Part shown: piece after piece, positions 21,290 through 32,255 of the stretch
Layout of the letters: each line of letters starts with the position of its first letter
Numbering within the stretch: the first letter of the stretch is position 1
Source of the DNA: Fidelibacterota bacterium
GTDB lineage: Bacteria > Fidelibacterota > Marinisomatia > Marinisomatales > Marinisomataceae
Direction: 5' to 3'
Length of the DNA: 53,720 nt
Assembly (NCBI GenBank): GCA_019650355.1
Contig: BOWX01000001.1
Location: 74,514-128,233, forward strand
Translations under genes and position numbers: made by a program
Notes under the pieces: model-generated
The model's database searches: none
The model's input: only the letters and a program-made list of their open reading frames with translations
What the model was told of the DNA's origin: nothing

Positions 21290-24200
21290 CAATAACCATT
21301 TTCTTGGTTTTATTATAATCACTTTGTCCGTCAACATTCGCTCTTAATTGATAGAAGTATACTCCACTACTTACATTCTCTCCATCATCATTCTTACCAT
21401 CCCAAATAGCGGTATGTTGACCTGCGCCTTTATCACCTTCATCGATTGTTCTTACAAGCTTACCAAGTGTATTATAAATGTGTATTTCAACATCAACCAT
21501 GTTTACCATAAGTGAAGGAATATCATACATAATAGTTGTTTGATTACTAAATGGATTTGGATAATTCTGATATAAGTTAAACTCATCAGGATTTCTAAGT
21601 TGCATCATACCATTTCCTATCATTCCATCTTTTGAGAATAGTTGATAGCTTAATTCTATATTAGTTGAAATAGGTGCTCCATCAATATTTATTACAATCT
21701 TATTGTCATTAGAAGATAGGTTTCAAATTCAACTTCATAATATTGATTTTGTTCATCTTCATTTTCTAAAACAATGTATCCTTGTTTTTGATCTGTATTA
21801 AAGTCATAAATATTTTTGAGGTTACCAATTTCAAATCTTCCTGCCGTTATACCTTCAGGTAGCTCAATAATTATTTGATTACCAAGTATTTCTGCTTCAA
21901 ACTCAGTAGGCATGATTTCAATATCTTGAGCTGTTCTTCCTTGTGCCTTTGTCCATAACCAATTTCTTGAGAATACACTTAAATCATTAATATCATTAGT
22001 GTTATCAAATGTTGGCATTAAATATGGGCTAGCACCTGTTGCAGGTCCAATATCCACAGTTGTTTCAAGTCCAGAATTTGGCCATGCGTTTACAAAAGCA
22101 TTTAAATCTTCTACATCAACATCCCAGTCATTATCAAGGTCCCCAAGCAAGGATGTATAAACAGTAAATCCTTCAATGACAAAACTTGAGACATTTCCAG
22201 CACCATCAACCGCGGCTACCTTTAAGAAATGTTCAGTGAAATCATTTAAATCTAAACCTGTTAGTTGAAGGTCTGTTAGCCCAACATTGGTATATTGTAC
22301 TATATCAGCATATTGTCATTAGCACTTGAACCAATTCCCATAAAAAATGCTTCAATACCAGAATTATCAGACCATCCATCAACAGTAATACTCACTTCAC
22401 TATTACTTCTTAAATAACTAGTATCCACAAGATCATTTATTGTAACAGTTCCAGCAGTTGGTCCAAGGCTATCTAATAAGAAACTTACCTCATCGCTCAT
22501 AGTTTCATTACCATCTGAATCTATGGCACTAACTCTGTAGTACCATGTATCTCCCTGATTTAATCCTTCATGAGTATAAGAGTCTACACTAAATGTTTGT
22601 CTAAATACAAATGTAGTATCTGGCCATGGTGTAGTTGAAGGGGATGGTTCAAAATGTTCAGAATCTATATTACCTAAAGTTCCTACTCCTAATAATGTAT
22701 TACTATCTGCTGTAAACCCTTCATTTTGACTACCATATACATTATATGAAGCAAAATCACTTTCTAAGCTTCTATTCCAAAGAAGATCAATTCCATCAGT
22801 AGTTGGAACCCATTGTGTATTAGCATCATCATATTCTAATTCATTTACAACAATTAAGCCCTGTGGAGATAACGGAGCGCCAGTTGGATCAAGTTGTCCA
22901 GCAGTTAATGTCATTGAGTCAAAGAACATATATCCCTGATTAACTGTTTTTACATGAAAAGCAACTCTAACACTTGTCCCAGCATAAGATGATAAATCAT
23001 ATGTTCTCTGTTCCCAAGCTGATACCGTTTCTGTTCTTGAATCAAGGGTGACTGTAAAGTCTTCAACAGCAGTACCTCCAGTTGGAGAAAGCAATACATC
23101 GTATGACTCTTCACCAGCATTAGAATTGACATAAAATGATAAAAGATTATCAGTTCCAGGTCTCAGCCATAATAATGGACTAATAAGGTAGTCATCTGCA
23201 GTACCACTTCCTGCCATTCCAAGACCTGCCATCCAATGACTATTAAATGCAGCACCATAACCAGCAGTATAATACCACCAACTAAATGATTCAGCATCAT
23301 TATTTGCATTAATACTTCCAAATGCATGAACATCTCTACGTCCATCTGCCCATCCATAAGGGTTCGTTTCAAATCCTTCTTCCCAAAGTGTATCTTGAAC
23401 TGCAGTAGCCCAGATTAAATTATTTTTTGTAGTTACACTATTATTAGTACCATCGCTTACAGTTAATGAAACAGTGTAACGTCCAGAATCATTATAAGTG
23501 TGTGAAGGATTTTGATCACTGCTAGTAGATCCATCACCAAAATCCCAAGACCATGATGAAACATTTCCAGTTGAACGATCTACAAAATTAACATCTAGTG
23601 GAAAAACACCAGAAGTTTTGCTTGGAGAGAAAGCTGCATTTAATGGTGCTGTTGAAGTAAACCCAGGTGAGGTAAACTGACCACGACCAAATGTACCTGC
23701 AGACATTTCTCCATCAGAATTCATTGCTAACATATCAACTCTTACGTTTGCAAGTCCATCATTAGAAGGATTCCATGTTACTGATGAGCTTGTTACGTCA
23801 TCAGACACCCATACTCCAACTTCTGTGGCGATAGCTACTTGATTAAAATTATCTCTATTATATAAACCCCATCTTACAGGTATGTCTGGTAAATCACCTT
23901 CAATATCAACCCAAGCATTAGAACCTCCACCAGAAATAGTTTCATAAACTGAATTGATTCCATAATTCGATAAGGTTATTAAAATTTGATTATCATTTTT
24001 ACCTACATCGATAGATGAAATATAACCAGTGGTTTGAGATGGACTAATTTCAGTGACAGCATAATTATCAGTATGAGCATCAGTAATTTTGAATACTCTT
24101 CCACTAGCTGTACCTACAAAAAGCACTCCGCTAGTATGAGGAGAAACTTTGTAGGCTGAAGCACCTGAGCCTAAATTAATATTAATAAAGTCATGCGCAG

Positions 24201-26032
24201 ATAACTTAGTATAATCTTTTTGTCTTAAAATGCTTACGGTATCAAATGTTACATACATTGCTTTATTCACGCCATCAATCACGCTTGGATTGATAAAAAA
24301 TCCAGCATCGGTTCCATCACTATTGGTTACATTTGAATACAAACCAAATGATTGACCTCCATTAACGCTTCTAAAAATATTTCCATAAGTGGTAGCACCA
24401 AATTGATAATCAGGATCAACTTGATCAATATGAGCATATCCACCATCTCCACCATATACTTCTACACCAGCTTGTTTACCAGCTGTATTTAGTTTCCATG
24501 TACCATTATCTTGAGTACCACCAAGAACGTAATTAGAATCTGTTGGATGAATAGCTGTTGAATAAAATTGTGTAGTTACCATGTTATCATTTTTCATGGT
24601 AAATGTATTTCCACCATCAGTAGTTAAAAATACACCACCATCATTTGACATAAGTATTTTATCACTATCAATAAATACGATATTATGATGATCAGCATGT
24701 ACATAAGGTAAAGAGAACCCTGTTCCACGCCATTCTGAAATTTCAGTCCAAGTTTCTCCAGAATCTGTAGATTTATGTATTGATTGCGCTCCAGCAGCAT
24801 AAATTGTATTAGTATCATTTGGATCAACGCCTAAGAATCCCCAATAATCCATTGAGCCTTGGTAATCACCAAATGGATTTCCATTCTCATCAAGTCCAAT
24901 TGATTTTTGGGTCCAAGTAAGTCCTGCATCTTCAGATTTTCCAAGCCAGGTAATATAACCAGTGCTTGCATTTTCAAACATTGCATAAAGTACATTTGGA
25001 TCACTTGGAGATACATCAACAAATGTTCTATCAAATGAACCTAATGCGCCAATGGTGTAGGGACTAAAAACAGCACCATCATCACTGTAGAAGATTTGAC
25101 CACCACCATCTCCAAAAGTATTTGTTCTAGTACCAACAATTAATCTGTTGTTTGAATCTATTTCTAAATCCGTTACATGATGACTTGAACCTGCTGCTAT
25201 TTCTCCTAGAACTTCAGTCCAAGTAGCACCACCGTCCGTTGATTTTTGTAATCCATTTATTCCAGTATATTCTCCTTCGGATAAAGATCTTCCTCCTCCA
25301 ACATAAACAGCTCCAACACCACCTTCATCTCTAACAATTATAGTATCAATCCACTTAAAAACCCGTTGATGAAGAAAAATTGGGGTTCCCTGTGGAGCCT
25401 CCCTCTGAAATTTTCCCAAAAACCAAATCCTTTGAGGCCCATTCCTTTTTTTTCTCCAGTTCCAACATAAATGATGGTTTTTCATCTGTTGGGTCTGTTG
25501 CAACACTAGTAATATTTAATGTATCCCAAAAATCAGAAACTTTTGTCCATTCAGAACTTGCATTTTCAATATTTGTTATTGACCAAAGTCCACCACTTAC
25601 TCCAGCAGCCCATACTTTATTATTAGAGCTAAAATTTCCATCGAGCATTAAGGCTCTAGTTCTTCCAGCTTGTTTACTAGGACCTCTTTCTGTCCAATTG
25701 ATTTCAGTTTGTCTGTTTAAATAGGAGCGAGAATTTAGTTTGGCATCTCTTAGCTTAATTGCATCTAAAACTCTTTCGGAAGGAACAGAGTTTGTGCTTG
25801 GATCTCTTGTCATCAAAAAATCATGATAATTTTTTAAATCGGGTCTAAGTTTTTTTGGAAGGCTTTTTACATAACTTCTTTTAAAGGATTTATCACTTAA
25901 ATATTCTGCTAAATACTTTTCATTTTTAATACGTTTATTTTCATAGTAGATATTACTTAACGGCTCAAAAGAGATAGTTAAAACTAAAATTGCTACTAAT
26001 ATATATGTAATTTTTTTCATTGTTTTACTCAT
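21282..26032 (-). CDS. Giant secreted BNR/VPS10-like propeller protein with PKD, adhesin, FnIII, dockerin-like and type-IX sorting domains; frame broken
   Basis: Pieces on the - strand join into one protein of about 1,580 residues. In order: a hydrophobic export segment; a long BNR/VPS10-type beta-propeller (about residues 105-785, repeated 'STDGGxTW'-like blades such as [11 protein letters not shown]); a PKD domain ([10 protein letters not shown], about 790-870); a choice-of-anchor-J/cleaved-adhesin domain (about 873-1047); FnIII-like sequence; a dockerin-like module (about 1291-1360, [14 protein letters not shown]); and a C-terminal type-IX/FlgD-like domain with YQNYPNPF. Frame breaks lie near 25400-25500, 22305 and 21695. 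The start could be ATG 26032 or 26020; either is coupled to the cohesin gene stop at 26025. Substrate or partner is not known. Confidence 0.8.
21941..22147 (-). other. Dockerin-like double EF-loop module in the giant secreted protein
   Basis: The first loop, [14 protein letters not shown], fits the dockerin calcium pattern D-x-[DN]-x-D-x-x-[VI]-[DN]-x-x-D-L, followed by NAFVNAWPN. The second half (DIGPATG, then [17 protein letters not shown]) is more divergent but keeps the D-x-N-D-I-x-D-L core and the F-x-x-x-W ending. Total length of about 68 residues is that of a type I dockerin. The neighbouring gene encodes a cohesin domain. Confidence 0.6.
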
Positions 26033-27068
26033 TAATTAAAATATATGCTCCAACAGCATCATTAATTGTAATTTCTCCACCATCAACATCAAGCATCAAA
26101 CTACCACTACCTCCAACTGATGCATCTAGATTAATATCTACTGATGTATCAACCGAACCATTAAAAGTAAAGTTTACGGTTGCAATTACCCCATCACCAT
26201 CATTTGATGGAAGATCACTTGATAAAGATGATGTATAAATGATAACTCTATTTGCTCCAGGATTACTAGTGACGACTAATAATGATCTGAATCGCCTTTC
26301 AAAAATCTCCTGCTGTTACACTGTCATAGGTCATTAAACTATTGTCGTAAAATATTACAACTTGGGCAGCAGCCATTCCTGATACTCCAAGAACTTTGAT
26401 GTCAATAGGTATAGATGACCCTGAAGTTGTTTCAATATACTTAGGATCAAAAACTATTGCAGTGTTTGTATATCATCAACAGTTATGTATCCTGATAGTA
26501 CATTGGTATCTGAACCACCTTCACCAACAACTGATAATGTCACATCAAAGTTTCCAGCTGTAGTATAGGTGTGAACAGGGTTATCTTCAGTACTTGTATT
26601 GCCATCTCCAAAATCCCATACAGAAGTATTGTATCTTAATGATGAATTTGAAAATTCTACCCTTAAATCTTTTTTACCTGAAGTTGGTTCTGCTGTAAAT
26701 AACGCAGCAGGAGGTGATGCTGAAACTGTAACATAATTATTTCTAGTAAGAACATCAGTACCTTTTGGCCCAGTTGCTGTTAATGTTACCGTATATGTCC
26801 CTGCTTCTGCATAAGTATATTGAACTAAAACTCCTGATGCATCTAATATACCATCTCCATTAAAATCCCAGTCATGAGTGGTCGCATTAGTTGATGTAGA
26901 AGTAAAGTTTACTGCTAATGGAGCTGCTCCACTAAGCGGACTTGCTGAAAAACTAGCTACAGGAGGATCATTGCTTGGGCCTGCACCCGAATCTTCTCCA
27001 CCGCCTCCACCGCCTCCGCAGTTAATTAGGAATAATAATAAAAAAAGTAATAGTGATTTTTTAAACAT
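26025..27068 (-). CDS. Lipoprotein with two PKD domains and a C-terminal cohesin domain; frame broken
   Basis: The N-terminus MFKKSLLLFLLLFLINCGG is a signal peptide with lipobox LINC, followed by a glycine tract. Two PKD domains follow (about residues 36-112 and 115-200, with THDWDFNGDG and VWDFGDGNTST). The intact frame stops at 26454, but it continues after single-base losses near 26458, 26303 and 26285 into a cohesin-type domain: SGSSIPIDIKVLGVSGMAAA, VVIFYDNSLMTYDSVTAGDF, and GDGVIATVNFTFNGS. The restored protein has about 348 residues. Its end overlaps the start of the dockerin-bearing gene. It is probably an outer-membrane-anchored docking protein; that role is inferred. Confidence 0.75.
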
Positions 27069-27130
27069 TAGAAAATGTACAATAGAAAGAGATTTGGTAT
27101 CAATACTAAAATGAACTTATCAGAAAAATA

Positions 27131-28213
27131 TCAAATTTGTGATATTTTGACATTTCTTGATGATAGATAATCAAAAAGAAAATTAATACAAGACTCATTA
27201 GCGCCGACAACTTCAGGAGGGGAAACACCTTTTTTTGACCAAAGGTTTTTTAATAACATATTTACAGTTGCAGTGGCTGTATAGCCAGTAGTTCTAGCCA
27301 TTGAAGAAGATTTTGAAAGCATATCCATTTCATCATAAAGGTGATAATGGATATTTTGTTCATTTCCATAAATATTAATATCTAATACTGTGAATTCTGG
27401 TTCATGATTTTCTAGTTTCCATTCCGTAAATAATTTTTCAACAGTTTGGTCAAAATTATTTTTATCAAATAAATTTTTATCAATCATCGATTGTATTAAT
27501 AAAGCGTGTCCAGGATATCTTAAAGTTTTTTCTTTCATATTTGGTATGTGTGACATTGTAGTTAATAATGAACGAAGACCGTCAGTATTGAATGCTTCTA
27601 ATATTCCAACATCATCAATTTTTAGCTCTTCGATCTCTGATAGCGCAGGTTTTATTTCCACTTTAGAATTAATCATCATTCTTGCAGGTCGAGTATATTC
27701 TTCAATAACATCTATGGGAGAAAATGGAGCTTTATAATTATATGGAGGAGATGGATTTTTTGGTAAGCCTCCTACCATATAATCAAAGGAATTCACTTTA
27801 ATTTTTTCATTCCAATATCCAAGTAAAAAATTTGGTATACCTGGAGCTACACCTGCATCTACAACGGCACAAACATCATTTTCTATTGCCAAATCGTTAA
27901 GTGAAAGGACATTTTCTGGAGAAAAAGATATATCAACAACATTTTTTCCACACTCTATAATTAAACGTAAAGCTTCAAATCCTAAAAATCCTGGAACAGC
28001 CAAAAGCACGATATCAGCATCAGCTATCCATGTGCGAAAATTTTCTTTATCTTGAATATCTATTTTTTGTATATGTATTGATTGGTCTTCATTTTTGATT
28101 TCATTTAACAGATCTAAATTGGTGTCACCAAGATGAAGTTCATGATTTTTGGATAAATCAAGTGCCATTGTTTTTCCTACAAGACCAGCACCTACTTGGA
28201 AAATTTTTTTCAT
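27131..28213 (-). CDS. Saccharopine dehydrogenase/lysine dehydrogenase-like oxidoreductase
   Basis: This 360-aa protein has an N-terminal Rossmann fold beginning IFQVGAGLVGKTMA, the conserved VVDISFSPE and VVDAGVAPGIPNFLLGY segments, and the C-terminal dimer/substrate domain of the saccharopine dehydrogenase family (YPGHALLIQSM). Length fits bacterial L-lysine 6-dehydrogenase or carboxynorspermidine-type relatives; substrate is not certain. The ATG at 28213 is fixed by the Rossmann motif and lies 9 nt behind the 3' end of tRNA-Asp, so the transcript probably carries the tRNA as its leader. Confidence 0.8.
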   Translation of the reverse strand: MKKIFQVGAGLVGKTMALDLSKNHELHLGDTNLDLLNEIKNEDQSIHIQKIDIQDKENFRTWIADADIVLLAVPGFLGFEALRLIIECGKNVVDISFSPENVLSLNDLAIENDVCAVVDAGVAPGIPNFLLGYWNEKIKVNSFDYMVGGLPKNPSPPYNYKAPFSPIDVIEEYTRPARMMINSKVEIKPALSEIEELKIDDVGILEAFNTDGLRSLLTTMSHIPNMKEKTLRYPGHALLIQSMIDKNLFDKNNFDQTVEKLFTEWKLENHEPEFTVLDINIYGNEQNIHYHLYDEMDMLSKSSSMARTTGYTATATVNMLLKNLWSKKGVSPPEVVGANESCINFLFDYLSSRNVKISQI

Positions 28214-28222
28214 TGAAAGTTG

Positions 28223-28296
<74 letters not shown>

Positions 28297-28299
28297 AAA

Positions 28300-28515
28300 T
28301 TATTTTTTGTTTAACAAAGCCATTGGAATTATAACCAAATAGCCAGCTAATAAAAGTAGTGGAGAAATAACTAAGCTTTGAAAACTATCTACTTCTCCTG
28401 AATACATTATCAAATAACCCACAATTATAACGAAAACTCCAACACCAAACAAAACATAATTTTTTCTTTTGTATGGCCATGAAAACTGTAAAGTTTTTTT
28501 ATTTTTGTTTTCCAT
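28300..28515 (-). CDS. Small two-helix membrane protein, DUF3098-like
   Basis: The 71-aa protein starts at the ATG at 28515 (MENKNKKTLQFSWPYKRKNY); the longer frame upstream has no family support. Two hydrophobic helices (about residues 22-38 and 46-66) flank a short polar stretch. The layout, a basic KRKNYVLF leading into helix 1 and ISPLLLLAGYLVIIPM in helix 2, resembles the DUF3098 proteins of Bacteroidetes and relatives. Function is unknown. It ends 4 nt before tRNA-Asp on the same strand. Confidence 0.6.
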   Translation of the reverse strand: MENKNKKTLQFSWPYKRKNYVLFGVGVFVIIVGYLIMYSGEVDSFQSLVISPLLLLAGYLVIIPMALLNKK

Positions 28516-28608
28516 AATTAGAAAGTTAGTTGCGATAATTGTTGTTTGCAAAAATATTATTACATCCATTGATTTGAAATAAGAAATAAGGTAATTTCTA
28601 GCCCTCAG

Positions 28609-29598
28609 ATGAAAGAAATAAATACTACCTTATCTATAGCAATAACAATACTTATTATTTTTGTTACAAGTATACTTTCAGTAAATAATCGTGAAGTAAA
28701 TTCATCTGTCATAACTATTGAAAAAGGGATGTCATTAAATTCAGTTTCTAATTTATTATTGGAAAATGAAATTATAGTAAATCAAAATATATTTAAGCTA
28801 AAAGTTATCACCAGAGGTTTGGCATCAAAAATCCCAACCGGTAGATTTTTAATTGATGGAAAGATATCAGACGCTATATTAATTGATCTCATTTTTAATA
28901 AAGGTCCAATAAAATTAAAACTAACAATACCGGAAGGTTCACAATCAAAGAATCTCTTCAAAGATATTAATACATTATTGAATACAGATTATGATTTTAA
29001 TAAATATTTTAATTCAACTGAGATTTTAGAACAATATAAAGTGGATGCTTCATCGCTTGAAGGTTATCTTTATCCAGATACATATTATTTATATCATGAT
29101 TCATCTCCAGAAGAAATTATAGATATTTTGTTGTCAGAATTTTGGAAAAAATTTGATGAAAATTTACAAGATAGAGCGAATCAATTAGGATTTTCGGTAC
29201 ATGAAGTTGTAACTTTGGCGTCGATTATTGAAGGAGAAGCGATGCTTGATAGTGAGCGAAGTACAATTTCTTCAGTATATCATAATAGATTAAAAATTAA
29301 TATGAAACTACAAGCCGACCCAACGATACAATATATAATACCAGGTCCTCCAAAAACATTATCTAATAGAGATTTAAGAATTAAGTCTGATTACAATACG
29401 TATCAGAATTATGGTTTGCCTCCTGGGCCAATAAACAACCCAGGCATTGCATCAATTAAAGCAGCATTATATCCTGAAGATACCAATTTCTTATTTTTTG
29501 TTGCACAAGGAGATGGGTCGCATGCATTTACAACGAATGAAAAAGATCATGAAGAGGCAAAAAGGATTTATAAAATTAACAAAAGAAAGAATAGATGA
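28609..29598 (+). CDS. mltG: Endolytic murein transglycosylase MltG
   Basis: MltG (YceG-like) cleaves nascent glycan strands and sets their length at the inner membrane. The 329-aa protein has one N-terminal membrane helix, a LysM-like region, and the catalytic YceG domain with LASIIEGEA (catalytic Glu), QADPTIQYII, and the end segment YNTYQNYGLPPGPINNPG. It is divergent from the DUF3098-like gene. The stop overlaps the helicase gene start by 4 nt. Confidence 0.93.
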   Translation: MKEINTTLSIAITILIIFVTSILSVNNREVNSSVITIEKGMSLNSVSNLLLENEIIVNQNIFKLKVITRGLASKIPTGRFLIDGKISDAILIDLIFNKGPIKLKLTIPEGSQSKNLFKDINTLLNTDYDFNKYFNSTEILEQYKVDASSLEGYLYPDTYYLYHDSSPEEIIDILLSEFWKKFDENLQDRANQLGFSVHEVVTLASIIEGEAMLDSERSTISSVYHNRLKINMKLQADPTIQYIIPGPPKTLSNRDLRIKSDYNTYQNYGLPPGPINNPGIASIKAALYPEDTNFLFFVAQGDGSHAFTTNEKDHEEAKRIYKINKRKNR

Positions 29599-31760
29599 AG
29601 TTACAAGATTTAAATACTCAACAACTAAAAGCAGTCCAAACAGTAAATAAACCTGTTCTAGTGTTTGCAGGAGCAGGAAGTGGAAAAACAAGAGTACTTA
29701 CTTATAAAGTTTGGCATTTAATCAAAGAAAAGCTTTTTAAACCAGAAGAAATATTAGCATTAACCTTCACCAACAAAGCCGCTGCAGAAATGAAATTAAG
29801 AATTCAAGAAAGCATATCTTGTGATGGAGTAAATGTTGGAACATTTCATTCAATAGGTGCTCGCATGTTAAGAATGCATATCTCAACATTGGATGAAGGA
29901 TATAATTCTAGTTTTACTATTTACGATACTTCCGATCAAAAATCTGTTATTAAAGAGGTTGTTGAAAATTTGAATCTTTCTGAATTTAAAGAGCTCAACG
30001 TTGGTTTCTTGAAAGTTCAAATTGATAAGTTTAAAAATGATAATCTTTCAATTAAAGATATAGAATCCAAAGCTCAAACATTTGAGGATGAAAAAATTGT
30101 TGAGGTTTATAAGGCATATTGTGAAAAATTAAAATCAAACAATGCACTAGATTTTAATGATTTAATTCTGCTTCCAATTCGATTGTTAAAAGAAAATGCT
30201 AAAATTTTAAATTTTTATCAAAGCACATGGAAATATGTATTAGTTGATGAATTTCAAGATACCAATTCACCACAATTTGAAATTGTATCTTTACTAGCTG
30301 GAAAACATCAAAATATTACTGTAGTTGGTGATGATGACCAATCCATTTATGGTTGGAGAGGAGCTAATATTGATAATATCCTTACCAACTTTCAGGACAC
30401 ATTCTCAAAAAACATTGAGATTAAGCTTGAAAAAAATTATAGATCAACTCAACGTATTCTTGATGGAGCTTGGTCTGTTGTTTCAAATAATAAAAACAGA
30501 GCTGAAAAGAAGTTAGAAGCAACAAGAGGAAAAGGAGAAAAGATTTCACTGATTTCCACTGGAAGTGATGAAGAAGAATCAAATGCTATATGTGATGCAA
30601 TTAAGTCTGAAATAAAACTTAATAAAAGTACTTTTAAAGATTTTGCAGTTTTATACAGAACAAATGCACAGTCAAGATCCATTGAACAAGCGATGGTAAA
30701 AGAAGGAATTCCATATAATATTGTAGGTGGGACGAAATTCTATGATAGGAAAGAGATTAAAGATGTGTTAGCATATTTAACTTTGGTGGCAAATAGTAAT
30801 GATGATGTAGCTCTTAGGCGTATCATTAATTTTCCTGTAAGAGGCATCGGAGAAAAATCAATAAAAATGTTTGTTGAGTTAGCATCCAAAAAGAAAATTT
30901 CACTTTTTGATAGTCTTGAATTTTGTAGAGATTTGAAATTAAGAGGAAAGCAACAAGATTCAATTGAAAGTTTTCATGCCTCAATCAAGAAATTTAGCAG
31001 TTTGCTAGAAACTCTTGACCCTAAAGAGTTATTAAGAACTTTATTAGAAGAGTTTAATATTGAAAATTATTATAAAAATAATCCTGTTGAACAAGATCGA
31101 TATGATAATATTCAAGAGCTTAAAGCATCTGTTGATAAATTTTCTGATCAAGTTGGTGGAAATTTAAGAGACTTTCTCCAAGAAATTTCACTGTTTACAG
31201 ATATTGATGAATGGGATGATAAAGATAATTCTATTACACTAATGACTGTACATGCAGCAAAAGGTCTTGAATTTCCAACCGTATTTATCGCTGGACTTGA
31301 ACAAGGACTTTTTCCGCTAGTTAGAATTGATGATGGACCCGATCAAATGGAAGAAGAAAGAAGATTGTTTTATGTTGCGGTGACAAGAGCTATGGATCAG
31401 GTATACCTTTTAAATGCAAAATACAGAAGAAGATTTGGAGCTATGAATACCACATCATTTGTTCAATCAGATTTTTTAAATGAAATTGATGAAGATGTTA
31501 TAAAAGTTAAATCTTATAAATCAGTTTATACTCGAAGAATTGTTGGTACTGGAGAACAGAAAAAAATTCAAATTTCAAGAACAGTTACAGAGTTTGATGA
31601 CTTTAAAATTGGAGATCAAGTTCAACATAATCTCTTTGGAATAGGCACCATTCTTGTTTTGAGTGGTTCAGGTGAAAATCAAAAAGTTGGTGTTGAATTT
31701 GATGGTGGTTTAAGAAAAAAATTAATTGTTAAGTACGCTCGTTTAAAAAAAATAGATTAA
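29595..31760 (+). CDS. UvrD/PcrA-type superfamily 1 DNA helicase
   Basis: This is a 3'-5' helicase of repair and replication. The 721-aa protein shows Walker A FAGAGSGKTRVLT (about residues 24-36), TFTNKAAAEMK (motif Ia), VDEFQDTN (motif II), GDDDQSIYGWRGA (motif III), and TVHAAKGLEFPTVFIAGLEQ (motif V). The last 45 residues (GDQVQHNLFGIGTILVL and onward) form the Tudor-like C-terminal domain seen in PcrA/UvrD that contacts RNA polymerase. It overlaps mltG by 4 nt. PcrA versus UvrD naming is arbitrary here. Confidence 0.93.
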   Translation: MKLQDLNTQQLKAVQTVNKPVLVFAGAGSGKTRVLTYKVWHLIKEKLFKPEEILALTFTNKAAAEMKLRIQESISCDGVNVGTFHSIGARMLRMHISTLDEGYNSSFTIYDTSDQKSVIKEVVENLNLSEFKELNVGFLKVQIDKFKNDNLSIKDIESKAQTFEDEKIVEVYKAYCEKLKSNNALDFNDLILLPIRLLKENAKILNFYQSTWKYVLVDEFQDTNSPQFEIVSLLAGKHQNITVVGDDDQSIYGWRGANIDNILTNFQDTFSKNIEIKLEKNYRSTQRILDGAWSVVSNNKNRAEKKLEATRGKGEKISLISTGSDEEESNAICDAIKSEIKLNKSTFKDFAVLYRTNAQSRSIEQAMVKEGIPYNIVGGTKFYDRKEIKDVLAYLTLVANSNDDVALRRIINFPVRGIGEKSIKMFVELASKKKISLFDSLEFCRDLKLRGKQQDSIESFHASIKKFSSLLETLDPKELLRTLLEEFNIENYYKNNPVEQDRYDNIQELKASVDKFSDQVGGNLRDFLQEISLFTDIDEWDDKDNSITLMTVHAAKGLEFPTVFIAGLEQGLFPLVRIDDGPDQMEEERRLFYVAVTRAMDQVYLLNAKYRRRFGAMNTTSFVQSDFLNEIDEDVIKVKSYKSVYTRRIVGTGEQKKIQISRTVTEFDDFKIGDQVQHNLFGIGTILVLSGSGENQKVGVEFDGGLRKKLIVKYARLKKID

Positions 31761-31786
31761 AAAATCAATTTAGTGTAATTTGATGT

Positions 31787-32251
31787 ATGAAGAATTTAAT
31801 ACCATGTAGATTTCATATAGAGGTTGAAGCCGTCCTTAAAACTGAAGGGTTGAGAGCTACAAAACAAAGGCTTGACATTTGGGATGAGCTTTGTTCTACA
31901 GATAGTCATCGTGATATTGAAACCATTCTTAGCGATCTCAAAGAAAAGAAAATTAATGTTTCAAGAGCCACATTATATAGAACAATTGATGTATTTGTAA
32001 AACATAATCTTTTAAAGAAAATAACTTTAGATAGCGGAAAATTTCTTTATGAGCACAATAAAAAAACAATTACTCCAAATCATGATCATATTGTCTGCGA
32101 AGATTGCGGAGAAATATTTGAATTTTATGACAATAAAATTTCCTCAATCGAAAAGAAAATTGCTGATGACTTAAATATGAGCCTTACAAAACGCGTACAT
32201 CAATTATCCGGTACTTGCAAAGATAGCAATTGTGCACATTCAAAAAATTAA
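31787..32251 (+). CDS. Fur-family metal-responsive repressor
   Basis: The 154-aa protein has the winged-helix N-terminal domain (EGLRATKQRLDIWDEL and VSRATLYRTIDVFVKHNLL) and the metal-binding dimerisation domain with HDHIVCEDCG and a second cysteine pair CKDSNC that would complete a structural zinc site. It could be Fur, PerR or Zur; the sequence does not decide. The start at 31787 leaves a 26-nt gap after the helicase gene, so separate transcription is possible. Confidence 0.88.
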   Translation: MKNLIPCRFHIEVEAVLKTEGLRATKQRLDIWDELCSTDSHRDIETILSDLKEKKINVSRATLYRTIDVFVKHNLLKKITLDSGKFLYEHNKKTITPNHDHIVCEDCGEIFEFYDNKISSIEKKIADDLNMSLTKRVHQLSGTCKDSNCAHSKN

Positions 32252-32255
32252 TAAG

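Noticed and set aside
25380-25724. 114-aa plus-strand frame opposite the BNR protein
   Set aside because: Opposite a conserved propeller sequence; no start signal or motif of its own.
19474-26460. Programmed frameshifting as cause of the many breaks
   Set aside because: There are too many sites, no shared slippery heptamer or hairpin, and they fall in unrelated genes; single-base loss explains all.
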